Below, one piece after another: positions 46,582-57,644 of a stretch of 64,000 nt of DNA. Origin of the DNA: Crocodylus rhombifer. Taxonomy: Eukaryota > Chordata > Crocodylia > Crocodylidae. Location: the NCBI GenBank assembly GCA_038503035.1, contig JAVSML010038971.1, positions 1 through 64,000 on the forward strand, read 5' to 3'. The translations under genes were made by a program, and so were the position numbers. The notes beneath the pieces were generated by a model. The model saw nothing but the letters and a program-made list of their open reading frames with translations, ran no database searches and was not told the DNA's origin. The stretch's first letter is position 1. Every line of letters begins with the position of its first letter.

Positions 46582-49500
46582 TAGCCTTAAGGACTTTGAA
46601 GAAAGAGGGATCTGAAGAATCATCATGGCTACTTGGCATAGCACTGTCTTCCTTGACTGTTTTCACCCAGGCCTAGACCTGCCCTAGCTTGTGAATCCAG
46701 ATGAGATCCTAATGACAGTTTATTTGGCTGCTTATTGACCAGGAAGTCTAGCTCGTGTCAAAGTGAATTCCACCTTAAATGTCAGTTTCTGACATTTATG
46801 AGATTCTCATTGCAGGCTCCTTTGGGAATGAAAGCTGATATGATCACATTAAAACTCCATTTGTCCTTGGAGGAATTGCAGGTATAATCTCACAAGAAAT
46901 ATGTTGTCCTCTTACCAAATAAACACACAAATACTGTATGTACATTGCTCTTGCGAACCATTTAATAGTCACTCTTAATTGGGCTTTTTGTTTTTCAAAA
47001 ATTATCTGTGCATTTGCCAACATTGCAAGAACCTGTTTGATTTGCAAGAACTTTTGTATTTTGCACGGACGTTGTAAAGAAAATAGAAGGAAAAAATGGA
47101 TGTGGAGGGGTCTCTCCAGGGCCAGGAGAAGTAGCGTAGATAGACCTGGCATCTGGGAGCTTTCTATGTAGCTTCTAATGGTACTGTGTGAATTACTGTA
47201 CTTCATCATCTTTCATCACCTGTGATATAGAAAAGGGAAAACAAACACCATGACGGTAATGCACAAAACACCTTCAACTGGAATGGTGGCCTGATTAATG
47301 CAAACTGACTTGAAGTTTTAATTTGGTTGTTCTCGACTGGGGATCACAGCATGTAGAATCCTAATGAGCCATGGGGGGGCTGATCATCAATCCTAAGCAC
47401 GTTTTTCTCCCATTGCATTTGCTACTCATTGCAGCTCTTTAATTTTGGGTTGGACGAGTGTCTCAGCGTAAGGCAAAATTTGCTCAGTGGTGTCATAAGA
47501 CATTAAGGTTATTTCTCCATGTTAATACTGACTGCTGGGCACTAGTCACCAGGGTTTCCCAAGACTGTAAAGTACATTAATTATTTTGCCCTAAACAGAT
47601 GCATGCAAAGTAAAACCTTGCCCCTTACTGGAACACTGTGGTTGAGAATGCAGTTTGCAGGTAGTCGAGTAGCTGAAGGCAATTTTTTTACTGTTGAATG
47701 GGGAGTGCACTTCGGGTTTCTATTTAGATTCATTGTCCCACGATCTGTTTTTTCTAGATTTCAGCCCCCAATGAGGACACTCTCCCAAGAGATTTCTGCA
47801 GTCTGAGACTGCTCCACATCAGTAACATTATGCTTTTTCAAGCTTGGAAAAAGCATTACAGTTTACTGGTTATTTCTTTTCCTGGAACATGGAGCCAGGA
47901 AAGGAGACTGGATTTGAATTTCTGGTTTGAGCTCACTTCAACAAACTTGCTCCACACAGTCCTTACTGACCGTGCTTTGCCTCTCTCCTGTCCTCTGTCA
48001 CATGAAATGTAAGTTTCTGGTCTTCGCTTTAAAGGTCTAACCCATTCAAAACTGATTTTAGGGGCAGGCGACTAGGACAGTAACCCACTAGGCAAGCTAC
48101 TTCAAGTCATCTGCTGTGTGGGCAAAAGACAGAGGACTCTTCAGTCCCTGCTTGGGGCTGTCTAAAGCCATCTTATCCCTACCCAGATTCCAGTCTCTCA
48201 TTCTGTATTGACTTCAACTGTTCACCTGGCCATGATGCCAGTCTTCATTATCCACTATCTAAATATTCAGAAGAGCACCTCTCCAAGTCCTAATGGCAAG
48301 GAACTCTCCATGAACATTGCAAAGCTGTCTTAGAGCTCTCTACCAGACCCATCTTGGGATTTCCTTTGCTAAGATACCTCCAGTTGGGTGGCTGATGTGC
48401 CAAAACCGCCTTGACCAATATTGTGTAGCCATTTCCTTGTACCCCTACCCCTAAAACAGTCTGTCTATATCCATTTGTAATCTTTGGGGTCAGGGACATT
48501 TGGGTTTTTTTGTATTTATACAAGCTCCATCACGGTGGAGTCCTGGTGAATAGCAAGGGAACCAAGCAGTATATATGATGACAACCATAAATGAGGCACT
48601 CTTTTGAGTGAGATCCAAGTCCTCAGTGGCTGTAAACGAGCTCATATTTCCTCTGTCTTTACGTGCCAGCTATGAATCTGGCTGAAGATGTTCTGCTTGT
48701 CAGTGATGATGTTCTGTGGGTGCTGATGACAGCAGTTTAAATAAAGTTCTGAATTCATCAGTTTTATTCTGAAATTTATAACTGCGCTCTGGAAGTGTGC
48801 AGATATTTAAAACAAATCAAATAAGTGAATTCAAAATCTAATCACACACTCTAGCCACTGTGTTTGTTCTGAACACTGGAGCAGCATTTTCCAGGTTAGC
48901 ACCCTGCCGGAAGAAGGTAAATCTTTCACTTTGATATACGATGTGCCTATCCTTTGCTTTATTTTCTCCATTGACAAAACTAGCGTGAGTTCGAGTTCAT
49001 GTGCGGTTTTTAATCACTCTTTTCACTTAAGGTTTTTAAGGGGAACCATTGTTAATGCAGCATGTTTTCTAGATGTTGGGAAGCCTCCTTTTAATTTCAA
49101 AGTGGCCTACAGAGCTTAGGCTAACACAAGAGGTTGACCTCTCTACAACAAATACAGCATTCCTTTTTTATAGTAAGAATTCAGCTCTCATATTCTCACA
49201 TAGATAGATGACGGAGTGCACAAAGTGTCCAGATGAGAAATTAGAGCCATGTTCCAATTCACTGTGCTCCCTAACCCATTTCCCTGAGATTAAGTCAGAC
49301 ACTTCAGACAGCTTCAGACAGCCACACTTGGTTTTTTTGTCCATTTTCAAACCATTGTGACCCACCTGCGGTTAATGTAACGTTGAGGTTGAAGTTATTG
49401 GAATTAGTGCTCTTGCCTTTGCCAGCAGATTTTAGCAGCTCCTTGATCTTCAGGTATCATACACTCTGCAGGTTTCTGGCCACGGCAGGTCTGAGTACCC

Positions 49501-49606
49501 TTGTCTGCATGCTAACTTATTGGCATTGAACCCACTGAGAGTGCTGTCTGAATACGGAGTGATTAAGAGTGTAGAGTACCAAAGTGAATCATCCTCAGTT
49601 AGGAGA
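46582..49606. other. Intron, no feature recognised
   Basis: About 3 kb of ordinary intron. Short open frames only (the longest, 121 codons at 46844-47209 minus, has no domain). No repeat family was named. Confidence 0.5.
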
Positions 49607-50110
49607 TTTCATAGATTTTAAAAGCTGGAAGGGACCTTACAGACTGTTGGGTCCAGCCCCTCTGCACTTGGGCAGGAAAGACTACTAGGGTCAGATGACC
49701 CCAGCAAAATGTGCATCAAGATGCTTTTTGAAGATCACCCGGGGTGGGTGACTGTACCACCTCTGGGGGGTGGTCTGTTCCAAATGCTTGGCACTCAACT
49801 TATAAAGAAGTTTTGCCTTATGCCTAGCCTGAAGTTATCTTCAGTCAGTTTGTGTCTATTGTTTCTTGTCCTTGCCTGGGGGGGCCTTGGTGAATAATTG
49901 CTCCCCCAAGCCCTGATGTACGCCCCTGATATACTTATAGGCTGCCACCAAGTCCCCTCTGAGTCTTCTCTTCTCCAGGCTGAACAGTCTCAAGTCTTTC
50001 AGCCTCTCTTCAGCTGACCTGGTCTCTAGGCCTCTAATCCTGTGCATGGCCCTCCTTTGGACAGCTCCAGATCTGGGGCTTCTCCAGATCCGTGAACCAG
50101 ACGCCCTTAA
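49607..50110 (-). mobile_element. CR1 LINE 3' end, antisense
   Basis: It begins 'tttcatagattttaaaagctggaagggacc', the antisense CR1 tail. It then carries the antisense of the C-terminal coding tail; a minus-strand frame at 49856-50047 encodes [19 protein letters not shown] and [20 protein letters not shown]. About 500 bp of the 3' end is kept (5'-truncated copy). It is diverged from the young copies at 45210 and 54165. Confidence 0.93.
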
Positions 50111-50221
50111 CCAGTCTTCCAGTGTGCCTTGAACTAACTAGCAAATCTTCGCACCTTGGCTGGCTTCTCCATCCCAGGCTTGTCTCATAAATGAGGTGTT
50201 TTAAATAAATGTATGTTAAAG

Positions 50222-50316
50222 GCCCGGTTTTCCAAAGGGCTCCCAACTGTGCATAAAATGCGTACATTTTCCTACCAAAGGGCTCCCAACTGTAAATAAA
50301 ATCGGTAGGTTTCCCA
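50222..50316. repeat. 43-bp tandem duplication
   Basis: 'ccaaagggctcccaactgt' occurs at 50232 and again at 50275, each followed by 'a(a/t)aaaat.cg(g)ta' and a 'ttt-cc' stretch. Two diverged copies with a spacing of 43 bp. Confidence 0.85.
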
Positions 50317-51022
50317 ACAGTGCAGCATTCAGTAGGAGCTCGTGAGGGGTTGAGAAAATCTGACTGCTTGATACAGGGCCGAGATATTCTGAAGTGACTA
50401 CATGAATTAGGAACACAAGTCCTGATGATTTGGGGCTTTAGGCGCTCATATCTCTTTAAGTGCTGTGGAATGCACCTCCTTAAGGGCTTAACTCTTTGGT
50501 TGTGGAAATTGTCTGCAAAGGTCCCGTTGACTTTCAAGGTACTGGATCAGAGCCTAGGTGCTTGAGTAAGAAATGAGTGCTCTCAGAATCTGGCCTCTGC
50601 TTCAGGTAGCTACATGAGAGGTTGGTGAGTCTCAGCATGTGTGCAACTCTGACTCTTACAGGATCTGTCTAATGATTATAGGGGAGACCAAGAATGATGA
50701 ACGTATTGTTTTTAGTTAAAGGAAAATAAAATGATTGTAAATGCTCAGCTTCCTAGTCTGCTGTGGCTTTGATGGGGCCAAGAGCATTTGGGACTCCTTC
50801 AAGCAGTAAGAGATGGTAGGAAGGTGGGATCTCAGCCAGCAGCATCCAAGTCTTCATGCATCCCTTCAGTTTTACCTTCCCTTTTGCCTTTAGTGTATGT
50901 GAGGCATGGGAGGCTCACTTTTGATTGCATTTGCTCTTTCTTTTCCTGCCTTAAACTTGAGAATGGAGGGTTTATCTCATGCTATCTTTGGGCCCCAGAG
51001 TCTGTCCAAAGCCAGCCCTCAC

Positions 51023-51100
51023 GGGACTACAAAGTGTGATGAAAAAGGCCAGAGCAGAGCCTCAATAACTAGGTATTTAATCAGTGAAGGCTCTCTTGTT
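51023..51100. repeat. Interspersed repeat fragment shared with 55498-55575
   Basis: The stretch 'gggactacaaagtgtgatg' then 'aaaaggccagagcag' and 'tatttaatcagtgaagg' aligns with 55498-55575 at about 80%, by eye. The repeat type is unknown; an LTR fragment is possible because the 55498 copy sits in GC-rich LTR-like sequence. Confidence 0.6.
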
Positions 51101-51633
51101 TCAATGGAGCAAGGTGATTTGAACTTAGAAGAACTGGAGCCGGAGGAGTGGCCGCTGTTTCCTGGATAAGCTAATAGCCATTTTGGACCCCTTGCAGCCT
51201 CATGCTTCCCATCCTTATCTTACTTCCTGGGTGCCACAAATTGATCTACTAAACAGTTTGGGGGGCTGGAAGAGAGGTTTTTTCTTCCCCCCATGAGACA
51301 AAACTGGCAGACTGCCAGATGGGTTTTTGCTTTCTGCCCTATCTCCAGGACATCTGGTTTGGGACAGTTAAATTATAACTGGCACAACTTCTTCAAGTTC
51401 TGGTGTGAAAGTTGGATTAGGATGCATTTGACTGAGGTCCTTTTAGCTCAATGGTTTGGCTTGGCAATGCAAGGCGAGGGGAGCCCGGTTTGTGGCTTCC
51501 CTCAGATCTCCTGTCCCCAGACCTGGGACTCTGGCTTCAAGTCTCAGGGATGGAGAAGAAGCATTGCCTTCACATCTACCTTCTCATTTCTAGTTATTTG
51601 ATCTACAGGCCGTGATTGAAGATTACACTAGAA

Positions 51634-51870
51634 TAGTGGGGCCAAACTTTTTGGCAGGCAGACCACAAATTAGCTCTGCACTGTCCCCAAATACCACTCC
51701 GTTCCCTTCCCGTTACCTAAACTGCTGCTCAGCTTTCTGCTCCCTGTCTGACCTGATACTCTGCTTTCCGCTCTCTGCATTATCTGCCGCTGTGCTATCA
51801 CCCTTCCGCACCTCCAGTGTGCTGCGTGTCACACACGGAGGCTACCCGTGCCACAGGTTGCCCACCCCTG
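51634..51870. mobile_element. hAT-like short DNA transposon (237 bp)
   Basis: The left end TAGTGGGGCCAAACTTTTTGG and the right end, inverted, CAGGGGTGGGCAACCTGTGG are the kind of termini seen in Charlie-type hAT elements (memory). Flanks CACTAGAA and TCCTAGAG share five of eight positions, so the duplication is eroded. The body is C-rich and has no transposase. Confidence 0.65.
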
Positions 51871-53270
51871 TCCTAGAGCAACCCTGCTAGGGTAGTTTGT
51901 GAGGGATAACCCAGCTGAGTACTATTCTCAGATAAAAGGGTATTTTAGCCAGACCACGGTGCAAGTGTCCCATTGCTTCTCTGTCCACTTGCAATGTATT
52001 TATATGTGCAGCCAGGCTTTTTATTTTCCAAGAGTCAAATCTCAGCAGATGGGAGAGGAATCACTAATGATAATTAAACAAATCAATAGTTCCCTCATCA
52101 TAGGACTGAGAGCAAAAGGCTTATTTCAAGAGGAGTAACAGCAACCTATTGCATCTGAGAAATGGACTCTAAATGTCACCAAACAAAAGTTTGCATTCTT
52201 TCCAAGTCAGGGTTCTGCACAAATGTGTTTTTTGAGTTGCAGTGTTTTTCTACATGAGGTGGAGCACCCCCTTGGGAGTCAGCCTTACATCTGAGGTTCT
52301 TAATATAGTATTTTCTTTTGATCTGTGTGAAGGCAAGTTAACATATTGTTATAGTATTGTTTGAGGTTAATTAAACTGCAAATGAGCTTAATGATCTGCC
52401 TGAACTGAAGCTCAATAACAACCCATTATATATAAACTACCAAAATCAAAAGAGCTTTTAAATTCCTTGTCAAATTTACCAAAGAAGATAGAAGAAGCCA
52501 ATCAATAATGTCGCCCCTCTTAGAAAATCAGGTCTGGAGCTGGAAAGCTTGAAATGAAGGAACATTAATGCAGACACTCAAATTCTGTCACTAAACTGAA
52601 AAAGGGCTTGAGAACATAAGTCAAATCTGTTGGAAGAAATGAAAGAGAGCTAACCATAGACGGGGGAAAAAAGACATAGTTACCTCTTCTATATGTTAGA
52701 AGCAGGGAACAAATAGACCCTACCATGCAACCAGAGTGCAAGGTCTATGTGGTAATAAGAGGACATTATACAATTTCAGTGTTGTTTAATGTCATGGATT
52801 CTGCAACCTCACAAATGTTTCTATAATGTTCAGGGGTGGGAGGTTTTGCTATAAATTAGAGCAAAGGGCATCTAGTTGCTTCCCCTTGGGCAAATGCCTT
52901 GAAGCCAATTGCAAATGCAAAATGGATGAATTCTGTAACAGGTTTGTATTCCTAGCACTGCTACTGGTAGGGTAGCCACAAGCAAGATGGTGGTGGTGAA
53001 AAAAGGGCAACTTGCAACAGGATGACTGGCAACCAAAAGTATGCACAGTCAGACCGGAGAGGGTCTAATCATGGGAGGTACTGAGATTTCACAGCTCTCA
53101 GTTAACTAAATTGGAGTGCAACTGTTCAGTTCTTCTGAAGATCAGGCCTTTAGTCTCTCAGGGTCTCACTATATCCATTCACCAGATGGGTGTAATACTA
53201 CTTATTCTCCTGCAGAGTCAAGAGGTACATTTAATTAAATTAGCATAAAACTGTTTCAGTACCTTACCTT
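51871..53270. other. Intron; faint MIR-like trace at 53100-53230
   Basis: Ordinary AT-rich intron. 53140-53200 reads 'agtctctcagggtctcactatatccattcaccagatgggtgtaatact', which resembles the MIR 'cctcagtttccccatctgtaaaatggggataatact' core, weakly. Nothing else was recognised. Confidence 0.4.
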
Positions 53271-53378
53271 AGCTGACTTAGGTCATCATGGGTGACCTGA
53301 ACCTTCCAGACATCTGCTGGGAAGAGCAGTCAGCCAGGTCTGACCGCTCACGTGGGTTCCTAGCCCAAATGCAGGACC
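53271..53378 (+). mobile_element. CR1 endonuclease-region scrap (108 bp)
   Basis: Bases 53281-53378 equal 54459-54556 with a single difference (agcag versus agcgg). The coded peptide includes GDLNLPDICWEEQ. Both ends of the scrap are internal to CR1, so it is not a normal 5'-truncated insertion. It lies 1.2 kb upstream of its match, on the same strand, with a pogo-like element between. Confidence 0.93.
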
Positions 53379-53576
53379 GCATCTTTTCATATATTTAAGT
53401 GACTCTATCATTAATGCACTGTCTAGACAAAAAGCAGGTAGATTATACCCATATAGGATCAGACTCATTGACCCTACACTCCTGCAGTAATACAGCAGAC
53501 TTCCCATATGGATACAACCCCTTTTTCCACTGAACAGAAATCTTAATCTTGATGTGATAGTTAGGAGAACTAAGTA

Positions 53577-54113
53577 CAGGCAGTCCTCAACTTACAACGT
53601 TTTGAGTTACAATATTTCACACTTACCCTGTTTCAACTTTACAATGCCAGTTTTGACTTACAATGCTTGATCCAATACAATGCCATCCCAGCAAACAGGT
53701 TCACTGCATCGCTCATCTCCCTGGAGAACATCTGTCAAAACTTCCTTGAACGCTTTCTTTAAGAAAGCAGACATGACTCCAGAAAAACCTGCAGCCAAGA
53801 CTCCTGAGAAGACTCCAGCCAAGAACCCTTCAAAAAGTCCAGCAGAGTCACCTCAAAGAAGTCCTTCCAAATCAATAGGATTGCTATTTACAGTATAAAT
53901 ATATTAATGCAGCTATATTACTTATCTATAATTAATCGAGTACAAAATTCTGGGGTATTTTTGGGTGAAAATAGGATATCAGGCCTTTGTTCAGGAACCG
54001 ATCCCCCATTTGTAACATTGTTTCTTATGAGAAAATTGGTTCTGATTTACAACGTTTCAACTTAAGCCGCTGTTTTCAGGAACCAACTGTGTTATAAGTC
54101 TGAGGACTGCCTG
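53577..54113 (+). mobile_element. pogo/Tigger-like DNA transposon (537 bp)
   Basis: The termini CAGGCAGTCCTCAACTTA and, inverted, CAGGCAGTCCTCAGACTTA flank the element. TA dinucleotides at 53575-53576 and 54114-54115 are the expected Tc1/mariner-pogo target duplication. A 72-codon frame (53680-53898) encodes a short N-terminal-like piece followed by a Lys/Pro/Thr/Ser-rich stretch of repeated TPEK, NPSK and SPAE units. No DDE catalytic core or helix-turn-helix pair is seen, so it is non-autonomous. Confidence 0.85.
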
Positions 54114-54164
54114 TAGTAATAATATGAACTCAAATTATTTTATTCCAAAGATCACTCTAGTAAG

Positions 54165-55250
54165 GAAAAAAGAGCAGTCTGGGACCCAACGCATGACTGG
54201 GCTATAGGCTGTACAGGAGGGACAGGATAGGAAGGAAAGGTGGGGGCGTGGCACTCTGCATTAAGGAGGAATACAAATCCTCGTCAATTAGCAAAGACTC
54301 AGAGGGGGGTACTCTGAAGTGCTCTGGGTTAGAATACAAGGCAGTCGTGGGGAAAGAGACTTAACGATGGGAGACTACTACAGGCCACCCAACCAAGGGG
54401 AAGAGCTAGACCAGGAATTCTTAAGTCAGCTGACAGAGGTAGTTAGGTCAAAGGACGTGGTCATCATGGGTGACCTGAACCTTCCAGACATCTGCTGGGA
54501 AGAGCGGTCAGCCAGGTCTGACCGCTCACGTGGGTTCCTAGCCCAAATGCAGGACCTCCATCTAACCCAGGAGGTGCACAGCTCTACCAGGGGAGACGCC
54601 TTGTTGGACCTAGTGCGACGACCTGGTGAGGCGGCTGCAGGTTCTCGACCACCTGGGCGACAGCGATCATCGCCTGCTGGGATTCACCATCCAGTGCAAG
54701 GTGGCAAAGGCCTGCAGCAAGGCAGCAGCCCTAGATTTCAGGAGGGCAGACTTCAATGAGCTAAGGAGAATAGTCAGGGAAGCACTGAGCTCCCGGAGGA
54801 GAGGGGAGCCAGGTGTCCAAGAAGAGTGGTCGCTCCTTAAGGTGACAATTCTCCAAGCCCAAAGGGAGGTAATCCCTACACAGATCAAAGGGAGCAGGAG
54901 GGCACAAAAGCCCCCATGGCTCACCAAAAGCATCTGGGAGTGTCTCCTAGCTAAAAGGGAGGCGCACACCCAATGGAAGGGAGGGGCCATCACCAGGGAC
55001 GATTATACTGCGGTTGCAGAGGGTAAATTCAGATTAGATATCAGGAGGCGCGACTTCACAGTCAGGGCATCTAGGATCTGGAACCAACTTCCAAGCAAAG
55101 TGGTGCTGGCTCCTACCCTGGGGGTTTTTAAAAGCGGGCTCGATGAACACCTTCCTGGAGTTGTTTGACCCCAGTACTCTTTCCTGCCATGGCAGGGGTT
55201 GGACTTGATGATCTGCTCAGGTCCCTTCTGACCCTACAAACTATGAAAGT
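54165..55250 (+). mobile_element. CR1 LINE with internal deletion of the reverse transcriptase
   Basis: It begins in the CR1 endonuclease region ('gggacccaacgcatgactggg'), continues through endonuclease and linker to about 55016, then jumps to the 3' coding tail ('aaattcagattagatatcagg') and ends 'ggtcccttctgaccctacaaactatgaaag'. The missing part, judged by the copies at 26121 and 45210, is the whole RT domain and most of the thumb. The genuine 3' end is kept. It is close in sequence to the 45210 and 26121 copies, so all three likely derive from one fairly recent subfamily. Confidence 0.94.
54319..55168 (+). pseudogene. CR1 ORF2 remnant: endonuclease, linker and C-terminal tail
   Basis: Two overlapping frames cover it. 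The first (54319-54759) carries the endonuclease motifs YYRPP (20-24), DVVIMGDLNLPDICW (46-60) and LLDLV (95-99). A frameshift near 54620 moves the domain into a second frame (54626-55168, 180 codons) with GDSDHRLLGF (11-20), the SDH endonuclease motif. That frame runs through the linker KPPWLTKSIWECL (95-107) and, at residues 130-133, fuses without a stop to the C-terminal tail KFRLDIRRRDFTVRASRIW. The RT domain that should lie between is absent. It is not functional as a retrotransposase. Confidence 0.92.
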
Positions 55251-55254
55251 ATAT

Positions 55255-55700
55255 AGTGTCCTTCCCCCATTATTAAGGTAATTGGGTACCATCATGTGGA
55301 TGGCCCCTTAAGACTGTGGGCCCTCCCTGTCAGGTTACACCTCTTTACCCCTAAGGAAGAAGGTAACAAGTCAGGGATCCCAAGTATGGAGGTACTGTGG
55401 GACGTTCCCAGCAGAGAGGCAGAAAAAGCATCAATGGGCCACTGAACCTGACAGAAGGCCCATGAGGCTGCTGGAGTGGAGCAGCATAAAGCTGAGGGGA
55501 CTGCAGAGTGGGATGGAAAAGGCCAGAGCAGAACACCAACAATAAGTATTTAATCTGTGAAGGATCTGTTGGCTACCATGTATGATGCATGAGACTGATG
55601 TGGGACTGTGGAGAGGGCAAGAGGGCAGCCAGCCATTGCAGTCCAGGCAGAAGGACAGGGGGCCAGCCTATAGGGGCACATTGTGAGTCAAATGTTTTAT
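55255..55700. repeat. GC-rich LTR-like segment
   Basis: The segment has phrases typical of sauropsid LTRs ('atggccccttaagactgtgggccctccctg', 'aggaagaaggtaac') and includes the 55498-55575 block shared with 51023. There is no coding part. Tentative. Confidence 0.35.
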
Positions 55701-56156
55701 TCATTTGTACCCCTAGGAAGCAGTTAAAAAGAAGAGAGGAGAGTGAAAAAAGAAATACATTAAACAAAACCTCCCATTTTGTTTTATCACCTTTGAAAAA
55801 TATTTCCTTTTCTAGGATGTTGTACTTCAGGATGTATTGCCCGGATTCACTTTCCTATGAATTCATCTTCCAGATGTTTTTTTCCCCCCTTCTTATTGAA
55901 AAGATTTCAAAGGCTGTTTTCTATTACATTGTTACTTATCTGCAGTGTATCAGAAATGGTGCAATGGCAATACAATACCTTGCATATTGTGTTGTGGGAA
56001 TGCATTATCTACAGATGACAAGATCCCGTTATGTGCAAGGATTACATCTTCCTTTAGATGCAGTAAATAATTAATGCTGGCTCACACAATGATTTTTCTT
56101 TTGTGGTCATTAGTTAAAATACTAACAGTTATTATCTGTTTGATGTCTTTTTTTAG
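55701..56156. other. Intron preceding the 56157 exon
   Basis: AT-rich intron. An open frame of 161 codons (55589-56074) begins in the repeat and runs into this stretch without domains; I treat it as chance. The acceptor tract is 'tgatgtctttttttag'. Confidence 0.6.
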
Positions 56157-56339
56157 TTCCAAGCTACGGTAAAGGAAGGTGTTACAGGAGTGATTGTGAA
56201 TTTAACTGTTCAGGATGAGGATGATCCAGCAACAGGGGCCTGGAGAGCTGTTTATACCATTATCAATGGAAACCCAGGGCAGAGTTTTGAAATCCATACC
56301 AATCCACAGACTAATGAGGGAATGCTCTCTGTTGTCAAA
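56157..56339 (+). CDS. CDH13: CDH13 internal exon: most of EC3
   Basis: A 183-bp exon encodes 61 residues in phase 0, with acceptor TTTTTTAG (to 56156) and donor GTAAGA (from 56340). Its length equals that of classical cadherin exon 9 (183 bp in CDH1, from memory). Visible features are the Ca-binding Glu of VKEG (residue 7), the acidic stretch DEDDP (20-24), a possible N-glycosylation sequon NLT (15-17), and the very conserved block [15 protein letters not shown] (33-47). The block is typical of the EC3 repeat of T-cadherin. If the donor were skipped, the frame would run on past 56339 to a stop at 56370, so the GT at 56340 sets the exon end. The exon splices to PLDYE at 57995. No stop, frameshift or missing key residue is seen. 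Confidence 0.96.
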
Positions 56340-56944
56340 GTAAGAACTATTTGCCTTTATACGATATTATAGCCGCACAGTGTATCCAGCAGATCTTTGA
56401 TGCATGAAAAGGTGCAACTACTGGAATAACCTTCTCAAAAATATGGCACTAGTTAATTCTTCACTTAAGAAATTTTACCAATATCTCCCTTTCTTTTGAA
56501 AGTACCCCTGGGTGCGGTAAAAGATGATTGGCAAACCTTCTCTCCTTCCCATATGTGGGAAATTTAATTATTTGTCCACCCTCCCCCGCCCCCAAACAAA
56601 AAACCAAACAAAAAACCCCACACAAAACAGAAATCTTGAACTGAAATTTTAAGCCAAGATGTTTTAGTTTTCAGGATTTATTTTGATGTCTGGAAGAAAA
56701 AAATGACAAGAATCACATGTGAAAACAAAGTTATGTCTGAAGGCAGTATTTTCTACTGAGAGAGTTTGGATTGAAAATTTCCCATTGGTCATATTTCTCC
56801 CTGTGCAGTGCCTTGCAGTGGATATCTTTGCAGTAGACAAGGCAGAGCTCAAAAGGAATGGCTTCCCCTGCAGCCCAGAGATTGGTACGGTTAGGGTGAA
56901 GATAGGGCAAAGTTACACATAACACTTAGACCATACTAAATCTG

Positions 56945-57057
56945 TGCAGTGTTAATAGGCGATAGCTAAATAGCTATAATGTTAATAAGTGATAACTAAA
57001 TAGCTACAATGTTAATAGTTGATAACTAAATCTGGTCAATGTTAATAGGCGATAGTG
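56945..57057. repeat. 30-bp tandem repeat, 3.6 copies
   Basis: GTTAATA recurs at exactly 30-bp spacing (56951, 56981, 57011, 57041). Each copy contains 'gttaata(g/a)..gata(g/a)ctaaatagcta.aat' with few changes. It lies wholly within the 1.65-kb intron. Confidence 0.96.
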
Positions 57058-57124
57058 TTCAAGTTAGAACATGTTGATCAGTTGTACGTTATGGGTTAGT
57101 ACGGTTTCTTGCCGGCACTGCTCT

Positions 57125-57240
57125 GCGTTACCACTAGAGGGCTTGGCAAGCAGGGGTGTGGCTAGAAGCCAGGACACTTGGGCTTTATGCTTGCTCTGGG
57201 TGGAGTGGGGTGGGGAGGCTAGAAGTGGTGCATCCTGGGG
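57125..57240 (+). repeat. Interspersed repeat-like patch
   Basis: 'ccactagagggcttggc', 'gaagccaggacacttgggct' and 'gctctgggtggagtgggg' resemble a common sauropsid SINE-type phrase series ('gagccaggactcctgggttctatccccagctctgggaggggagtggggt', memory). Ends unknown. Confidence 0.35.
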
Positions 57241-57644
57241 TGCTTGGAGACTTCAAGCTGCTCATTTTATCTCTGTGGAGCAGACCTGAAGTTTTCCTAT
57301 AACAAATTAGGTAGCACAGCCCAGAGTTAACCCTCACCTGAAGTGGCATAATTTGAGCTGCTCAGAGTGCACTTGGCATAAGTTAACAAGCTTTAACTTG
57401 CAGTTGCTCACATTTTAAGTGCCCTTACTAAGGTCTGAGTGTAATGTGTAACTTTGCCCACACATTCCACCTAAGGAGGTAGGACTTGTCTTCCAATTGA
57501 ATAATGTGCTTACTCTTCACCTAAGCACAACTGTGGGTCATCAGGTCTAGCTCAGAGAGTCTGAGCAGTTCAGCCAGCAGAAAGGATAACACGGATAATA
57601 ATTAAATGCAACTCATTTTTGTTCTCTGCTTTGTTATTGCAGTG

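Noticed and set aside
55589..56074. 161-codon frame ending shortly before the CDH13 exon
   Set aside because: It starts in LTR-like repeat and continues through intron sequence; not in frame with the exon and without cadherin features.
56945..57057. Possible CRISPR-like array (regularly spaced GTTAATA words)
   Set aside because: The units are contiguous 30-bp tandem repeats without distinct spacers, in a vertebrate intron.
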